Source: Malus domestica (Eukaryota > Streptophyta > Magnoliopsida > Rosales > Rosaceae). Taken from it: a DNA stretch of 64,000 nucleotides. The DNA lies in NCBI RefSeq assembly GCF_042453785.1, contig NC_091671.1:38083001-38147000 (forward strand). Direction: 5' to 3'. The position numbers and the translations under genes are program-made. The notes under the pieces are model-generated. The model did not search any database and was not told the origin of the DNA. It saw only the letters and a program-made list of their open reading frames with translations. Shown here piece after piece: positions 56,909 to 64,000 of this stretch (positions are counted from its first letter, which is position 1; each line of letters begins with the position of its first letter).

Positions 56909-59900
56909 CGTTATCAACATGACTTTCTAACCTTAAATAGTTCACATCTCCCTTCACCGAAAGAAAAAAAAATGCTTCCTGTAAGGTTTTTCTTGTTTTT
57001 CTTCTTCTTCTGCTTCATCTACATGATGCAATCTCGCGATGAATTGCTAGCACCATGCCGGCTTCTCGTTCTAAATTTAAGAGTTACTTATATCTTTGAT
57101 TTCTTATTTGGTGCAATTCCTGGTTTCTAACCTAGTGTTTATTTATATTAATTTTACTGTAATCCAAGATGGTGTGGTACAATCGCCCATCTTGAACTGT
57201 AAATTTAATCTTACTGCAATTCAAGATGGTGCGGTATCATTGCCTATCTTAGACTGCAGATCTAATTTTACTGTAAATTTGAGGTGGAGCGGTATAATCG
57301 ACTACCCTACCTTGCATATTTAAATTTGCCTACTGTTTAATTTCATTGCAATTTTAGGTGGTGCGATATAATTGTCCACCCTACTCTGCGTATTTAAATT
57401 TTTCTGCTGTTTAAGTAATACGGAATAATTGTTCATCCTATGCTTGTTTCGATGAGAATGGTGCAGTACAATCGTCATTCTTATTAATCATGAAAATCTC
57501 GAGCCTGAAGTTTTAAGTGCTTATCATTTTTTACTCGAATATCAAAAATGAAAATTTGGTAAGAATCAAAAGTTCTAACACTATATGTCCCTAGGAATAC
57601 ATATTATTGTAAGTTCTTACACATCTTTTTTTTTTTTTTTTCAGAAAATAAAATGGCGAACTTGGCAAAGCTTGATTTTGCTACCCTGGACATTATTGGG
57701 AAAATTACCTTACATGGGTACTGGATACCAAGATCCATCTAGAAGCAGAGAATCTTGGAGATACCATTAGGGAAGAGAACAGCTCATCCTCTCAAGATCG
57801 GGCGAAGGCCATGATTTTTATTCGTCGCCATCTTGATGAGGGACTAAAGAGCAAATACTTAACGGTTGAAGATCCGTGAGCTCTCTGGAATGCATTGAGA
57901 AACAGATACAATCACCAGACAATGGTGATTCTTCTAAGAGCTCGCTATGAGTAGACTCACCTAAAGATCCAGGATTTCAAGTCAATGGCTGAGTGCAATT
58001 CTGATTTGTTCAGAATTACCTCTCAGATGAAGATTTGTGAGGATACCATTAATGAGGAAGATATGCTGGAAAAGACTTTCAGCACATTTCATGCATCTAA
58101 CGTGCTCTTGCAGCAGCAGTATAGAGCGCGAGGCTTCACTGAATACAACCAGCTGATATATGTGCTCTTGGTAGCTGAACAAAATAATGAGCTACTGATG
58201 AAAAATCATCAGTCCTGACCTAAGAAGTAAATGTTGTTACCCTCAAAGTGAACGGCACATCCTCTGGTGGCGATAATCATAAACGAGGACGTGGCCACAA
58301 GTAAAGTCGATGGAACAGGAAATGCAAGAACTATGGTGATTAGTCTCACAACCAGGTTCCAAAGCAAAATTCAGGCTCGAGTTTTAAAAATGGAAATCGC
58401 CACAAAGGCAAAGCTTGTATGAATAATGCTTTTAGAAACTCTGATGGAACCTGCCATAGGTGTGGTGGCGATGGGCATTGGGCGCGTACTTGTCGTATCC
58501 CAAAACATCTGATGGATCTATATCAAGCCTTCCTTAAGGAGAAGGGTGTTGAGAATAATTTCCTCGACTAGGCTAGTCCAATGGATATACCTGATTCAGT
58601 GTGCGACTTATTAGGATAGTTGAACACAACCCACCTAGATGTCTCAGACTTCATTGTGGAAAAGAGGAATAAAGTGTATTAGTCCGACTAAATCATTTAT
58701 GTTTGTTGTACTTTTATTATTATGAGCTTGTAGTTGAAAACCAGCATTTCAATTAAATAAAAGTGGCATTTAAATTTTCTGTTATAAATTGTTTGTTAAT
58801 TGTGATTCCATTTACTCATAAAACATATATAAAAACTGTGGTTATTTTCAGAACATGAGAAATGGCAGAGATATTTGTCTTGCAGATACCGCAACTACAC
58901 ATACAATACTTCATGATCAAAAGTATTTCTCAAGCTTGATGCTTACAAGAGTAAGGGTAACAACAATATCAGGTCAATCAGATGTAATTGAAGGCTCAGG
59001 GAAAACTCAGATTATGTTACCAAATGGAACAATATTGTCCATACATAATGCATTTTATGATACTCAATCTACTTGAAATTTGTTGAGTTTCAAAGACATA
59101 CGTTTAAATGGATACCACATTGAAACGAAAAGTGCAGAAAATGTGGAGTATCTACGCATTACCTCCAATGATACCCAGAAGTGTATATTAGAGAAGTTGT
59201 GTGATTTGTCGAGTGGATTGTATTATACATACATAAGGACAATTAAATCACATACTGTTATGAACCAGAAGTTCATTGATTCAAAAGATTACATGCTTTG
59301 ACATGATTGTTTGGGTCATCCAGGATCCACCGTGATGCGTATGATCATTACCAACTTTACTGGACATCCATTATTAAGCAGAGACATTGCTATCTCAAAT
59401 GATAACCCTTGCAAGGCTTGTTCTTAAAGGAAGTTGGTAATTAGACGATCACAATTAAAGGTTGATACTGAATCCTTATAATTTTTTGCAAAGAATTCAA
59501 GGGGTTATTTGTGGACCTATTCAACAATTTTGTAGACCATTTCGATATTTTATGGTTTTGGTTGATGCATCTACCAAATGGTCACATGTTTGTCTCTTGT
59601 CTACTCGAAATGTAGCTTTTGCGAGACTTCTTGCTCAGATAATTAAGTTAAAAGTATAGTTCCCAGATTACCCCATTAAGTCAATCTAACTGGATAACGC
59701 TGATGAATTTACATCTCAAACCTTTGATGATTACTGCATGACATTGAACATCATGTTCCTCATGTCCATACTCAAAATGGTTTAGCAAAAGCATTGATCA
59801 AGCGACTTCAGTTAATAGCTCGCACTCTGTTCATGAAAACAAAATTGCCAGTTTCTGCATGGTGACATACCATCTTACATACTGCATCATTGGTTCGATT

Positions 59901-62570
59901 GAGACCTATAGCCAACCACCAATACTTTCCAGTACAACTCGTGTTTGGGTATTAGCCAAACACTTCACATTTACGAGTTTTTGGTTGTGCTGTTTATGTG
60001 CCTATTGCACTGCCGCAACGCACTAAAATGGGACCTCAACGTAGATTGGAAATTTATATGGGTTTTGATTCACCATCTATCATTAGATATTTGGAATCCC
60101 TGATAGGTGATATGTTTACAGCTTGTTTTGCTGATTATCACTTTGATGAGACAATCTGCCCGTCATTAGGGGAGAAAAGACCGTTCCAAAAGAACGGCAA
60201 GAGCTGACATGGGTTGTACCCACCTTGTTTCATTTTGATCCACGTGGTACTCAATGTGAAAATAAAGTAAATAGGATCGTGCATCTTCAAAGTATTGTCA
60301 ATCAAATGCCAAATGCATTTAATGATGCTATGAAAGTGACAAAATCACATATACCAGCTGCAAATGCACCTGCAAGAATTGATGTCCTTGTTGGACAAAA
60401 TAAAGTAACAACGAATGATTCATTTGGTGCACGCCTGAAAAGTGGTAGACTCTCATGTTCAAAAGATTCAATCCCTTGAAAAAGAAAGATAATGGCACAA
60501 CCGAATCCAAATGAAATTATTCAGGAAGAGAAAATGAATGGAAAATCCACAATTCATGATTCTGAACTTCCAAAAGAAAAAAATGTCATTGATGAGACAC
60601 ATGTCCCTAAAGAGACAGCAGTACATGAAAGTAAAGAAATATTCATAAATTATGCATGTATTAATGAATTGTGGGATCAAAATAAAATAATCATCGACGA
60701 TATGTTCGCATTCGCAGTAGCCACTGAAATCATATTAAGTGATGATATTAAGTCTCGCTTTGTTGACGAATTTAAATAAATACAAGATTGGCCTAAGTGG
60801 AAAGATGCAATCCAGACAGTATTAAATTCCTTGGAAAGACGAAATGTTTTTGGACCAGTAGTTCAAACTCCACCTGATGCAAATCCTGTGGGTTATAAAT
60901 GGGTATTCACAAGAAAACACAATGAGAAGAACGAGATTGCAAGATACAAAGCACGACTCGTTGCACAAGGCTTTTCACAAAGACCTGTATGAGGAGACAT
61001 ATTCTCCTGTAATGGACGTAATTATGTTTCGTTACTTAATAAGTTTAGTGGTTTCAGAAAAACTTGACATGCGACTTATGAATGTCATCACTACATATCT
61101 ATATGGATAATTAGATACTGACATATACATGAAGGTCCCATGAGGACTTAAGTTGCCTAAAACAACTAACAAACTACAAGGTATGCTCTCGATCAAATTA
61201 AGGTGATCATTGTATGGGCTGAAACAATCTGAACGAATGTGATATAATCGTCTCAGTGAATATTTGATCAACGAATGATATATCAACAATGTCATTTGCC
61301 CTTGTGTGTTCATTAAGAAATCCAATTTTGGATGTGCTATAGTGGTAGAATATGTTGATGATATGAACCTAGTTGGAACTCTTGAATAACTCAATAAAAC
61401 TGCTAAATATCTGAAAAGCGAATTCGAAATGAAAGACCTTAGGAAAACAAAATTGTGCTAATGAAATTTTGATCCACCAATCAGCTTACATTGAAAAAAT
61501 CCTAAAGCAATTTGGCATGGACAATGCTTATCCACTCAGCACGCCAATGGTCATTCATTCTTTGGACATTAAGAAAGATCCATTTCGTCCAAAAGAATAT
61601 GATGAAATGGTCCTTGGTCCAGAAGTACCATATCTGAGTGCAATAGGTGCTTTATTGTATTTAGCACAATGTACTATACTAGATATAGCTTTTTCAGTTA
61701 ACTTGTTAGCAAGGTATAACTCTACTCCAACAATTCGTCATTGGAAATGAGTCAAAGATGTTTTGAGATACCTTCGTGGGACAATAGACATGGGTCTCTT
61801 CTACTTAGAGAAATCCATAAATGACCAAATCCTTGCTGGATATGCAGATGCTGGTTTCCTCTCTGATCCGTATAAAGCCCGCTCACAAACTGAATATGTG
61901 TTCAAGAATGGAGATACATCAATCTCATGGCGCTTAACAAAGCAAACATTAGTTGTTACATTTTCAAATCACTCAGAAATACTTGCTTTACATGAAGCAA
62001 GTCTTGAATGTTTTTTGTTAAGATCAATGATCCATCATATCCGGAATTCATCTGGTCTACCTTCGGAGATAGAAAATCCAACTGTCATCCATGAAGATAA
62101 TGCAGCCTGTATTGCCCAAATGAAGGAATGATTCATTAAGGGTGATAAAACTAAACACATATCTCCAAAGTTTTTCAGTGCACATGAATTTTAGAAGGCT
62201 AAAGTTATTGAAGTCAGACAAATCCGTTCCAATGAAAATCTGGCAGACCTGATCACCAAGTCTCTACCAAAGTGCATGTTTAAGAAGTTAGTGCAAAGTA
62301 TCGGATTACGTCGGCTTACCAATCAGATAAATTTGAAGAATGCGAAATCAGGAAGAGATAAATATCAGGGGAGTATTCATGATACATGTTTGTTGTACTC
62401 TTTTTCCTTCGACTATGTTTTTTTCCCACTAAGTTTTTCATATCAATGTTTTAATGAGGCAGCATAAGCCTACTTGACTCTATTATCAACAATCTAGGTA
62501 AAATTGTACTCTTTTTCTATCGCTTTGGTTTTTTCCCACTGGATTTTTCCGAGTAAAGTTTTAACGAGGT

Positions 62571-63051
62571 TGTTTGTACCATACATGACCAATCCCGAAA
62601 CTACTGAGCACCGGTCAACTTTATACCGTCAAGGATCCAGAAAAGTTTCCCTCCAACCAGGAGGCCAATCACAGCGCGACACGTGTCGACATCAGAAGCC
62701 AATCACAACACGACACGTGTCAATGTCAAAATGAAACTAGAAACCCTCTTCTATAAATAGAGATCATTCTCTCACAATATTTCCTAATGTCATTTGTACT
62801 AAATCATTCACTAGTACTCACAATATGTGAGCTTGAACCTATGTACTTGTGTAAACCTTTCACAATTAATGAGAACTTCTCTACTCCGTGGACGTAGCCA
62901 ATCTGGGTGAACCATGTACATCTTGTGTTTGCTTCTATGTCTCTATCCATTTACATACTTATTCACACTAATGACCGAAGCAATTTAGCGAATGTCACAA
63001 ACTTAACACTCTCTGTTGTACCAAAGTCCTCGCTGATTTTGTGCATCAACA
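62571..63051 (+). mobile_element. solo LTR, 481 bp, nested in the copia element
   Basis: Starts tgtttgtacc and ends gcatcaaca, flanked by the 5-bp duplication gaggt (62566-62570 and 63052-63056). It has a tataaatag box near 62752 and two acacgtgtc repeats upstream of it. The 3' part (gtggacgtagcc, then gtgaaccatgtacatctt) matches the LTRs in D1 and D2, so it is a member of that family. No internal sequence remains. Confidence 0.85.
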
Positions 63052-63090
63052 GAGGTAACTGATGTTAATATGTGGGCAACAAAGAGGAAG

Positions 63091-63409
63091 TGTTGTAGAG
63101 ATAATGGGTGAATGAATGCCCACTCAAAGAAATGAGACTTGGGGAATAATGTCTGTTTGAAACTTTCAAAATATAATCATTCCTCATTTGTAAGGTTTCA
63201 CGGAAGTGACTCTATAAATAGAGCACTCCTTGTGCTATTGAGACACACTGCGAAAGAAAACAAGAGAAATAATATCAATATCCTTCCCTCTCTTTATCTG
63301 TCATCCTTTTTGTGTTATAACTACTAAGGTTATAGTGTGATATATTTTGCACTTGCTTCGCTCTTGTCATTAGAAATGTTATCTCTCTAACTTTTGTCTA
63401 TTTATAAAA
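63091..63409 (+). repeat. 3' LTR of the copia element
   Basis: TGTTGTAGAG to TTTATAAAA, 319 bp, preceded by the purine tract caaagaggaag (63080-63090). Confidence 0.9.
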
Positions 63410-63414
63410 AGCTC

Positions 63415-64000
63415 TACTTTTTTGAAATAATATTTAAAGATAGACATTTAGTAACTTATTATCCATATTAACCGATGTAAGCTTCATTTAATTCGATGCC
63501 ATGTGCATTTAATTCGACGTCAGTGAAATCTCTGTCGGTGTAATTGACGTCAACTTATTATCCATATTTAAACCCCGTTCTTCCCTATTTCATTCGTGCT
63601 TTCATTTCCCTCTTTCTCTTTTAATTCATTCTTCCATGAGCGTCCCTTTCTTCCCACATTTCAGTCTTTCTCCTTCTCCTTCTAGTAATTTTTGCTATGG
63701 ATCAACATATCGAAGATCAACATTCTGAGGAACTCCAATTCGAAGAGGAAAAGTTCGAAGCTGGTTCATTTTTAAATTATTATTATTATTACTAGCAACC
63801 AGCACACACGCTATACGTGCGCAACTCAATTTTCTTTTAATTGTGGTATGAGTTATAATCAATGTGCAATGTATACATCATTCTGAAGAAAAAAAATCTT
63901 TTCACTGTGATATGAGTTACATGAACTTATGAAAACAATTACTAACATTAGTGAAATAAAACCAAACTTATGAGTAAGGCAATACTTTCAGAATTTTATA
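63415..64000. other. right flank, mostly non-coding
   Basis: AT-rich. A CT-rich stretch (63580-63690) and tatttaaacc near 63565 look like a promoter and leader before the ATG at 63697. The part after 63795 starts with agcaaccagcacacacgcta, which looks like the edge of another repeat. Confidence 0.35.
63697..63795 (+). pseudogene. short acidic reading frame, probably truncated
   Basis: 32 codons, MDQHIEDQHSEELQFEEEKF followed by EAGSFLNYYYYY and a stop. It begins after a promoter-like CT-rich leader. The TAT repeat and the repeat-like DNA following it suggest that a longer reading frame was cut by an insertion. Family not recognised; it may belong to a DNA transposon. Confidence 0.25.

Larger units (their letters stand above)
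56593..63409 (+). mobile_element. Ty1/copia retroelement with both LTRs
   Basis: 6.8-kb element flanked by the 5-bp duplication agctc (56588-56592 and 63410-63414). Parts in order: 5' LTR, primer site, gag with a CCHC zinc knuckle (about 57650-58560), protease, integrase, reverse transcriptase and RNase H (to about 62300), a purine tract before the 3' LTR. The order integrase before reverse transcriptase gives copia. It is broken, with about ten or more interruptions, and carries a nested solo LTR (62571-63051). The two LTRs differ at roughly 8-9 percent of sites by eye, which suggests an age of some million years. Confidence 0.9.

Overview
The window looks like a nuclear segment of a eudicot plant. 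Genes have GT-AG introns, the DNA is AT-rich, and the repeats include MULE, hAT and Tourist-like elements, Ty1/copia and Ty3-like LTRs and an endogenous pararetrovirus. A woody Rosaceae genome (apple or pear type) is my best guess, but this is an inference from the general style of the repeats, not from a diagnostic sequence. No search was run; all identities and gene models come from reading the sequence and its translations.

Region 1 (1-15.2 kb) is the gene-bearing part. It holds four genes whose reading frames close cleanly across introns: a Raf-like (HT1/group C type) protein kinase at 3211-5530(+), a homocysteine S-methyltransferase at 7329-9957(+), a small charged protein of unknown function at 10429-11072(-), and a Bud32/PRPK (TP53RK-type) KEOPS kinase at 13770-15170(+). 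Small repeats (a tRNA-like SINE and MITEs) lie between or inside these genes.

Region 2 (15.4-21.7 kb) starts the repeat-rich part. It holds the last exon of a GH28 polygalacturonase as a relic, a decayed proline-rich stretch, an insertion with hAT-like end features, a promoter plus an acidic first exon of an unknown gene, and a Ulp1-like (C48) protease gene whose middle exons occur twice.

Region 3 (about 21.9-41.5 kb) consists of two head-to-tail copies of one MULE. Each copy carries a Ulp1-like gene on the plus strand and a MuDR-type transposase on the minus strand, transcribed toward each other. The second copy is split by about 3.8 kb of LTR-retroelement debris, which itself contains a 2.38-kb solo LTR with a clear target duplication.

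Region 4 (41.5-56.6 kb) contains a 4-kb duplicated block (42406-46414 and 52318-56551). Each block holds a minus-strand retroelement end, a coiled-coil gag-like fragment, a polygalacturonase last-exon relic and the promoter plus acidic exon. Comparing the two blocks exposes three later insertions. Between them lie LTR-like DNA and a fossil caulimovirid interrupted by a 1.43-kb hAT-type element.

Region 5 (56.6-63.4 kb) is a decayed Ty1/copia element with both LTRs and a 5-bp target duplication, carrying a nested solo LTR. The last 590 bases hold only a very short possible reading frame.
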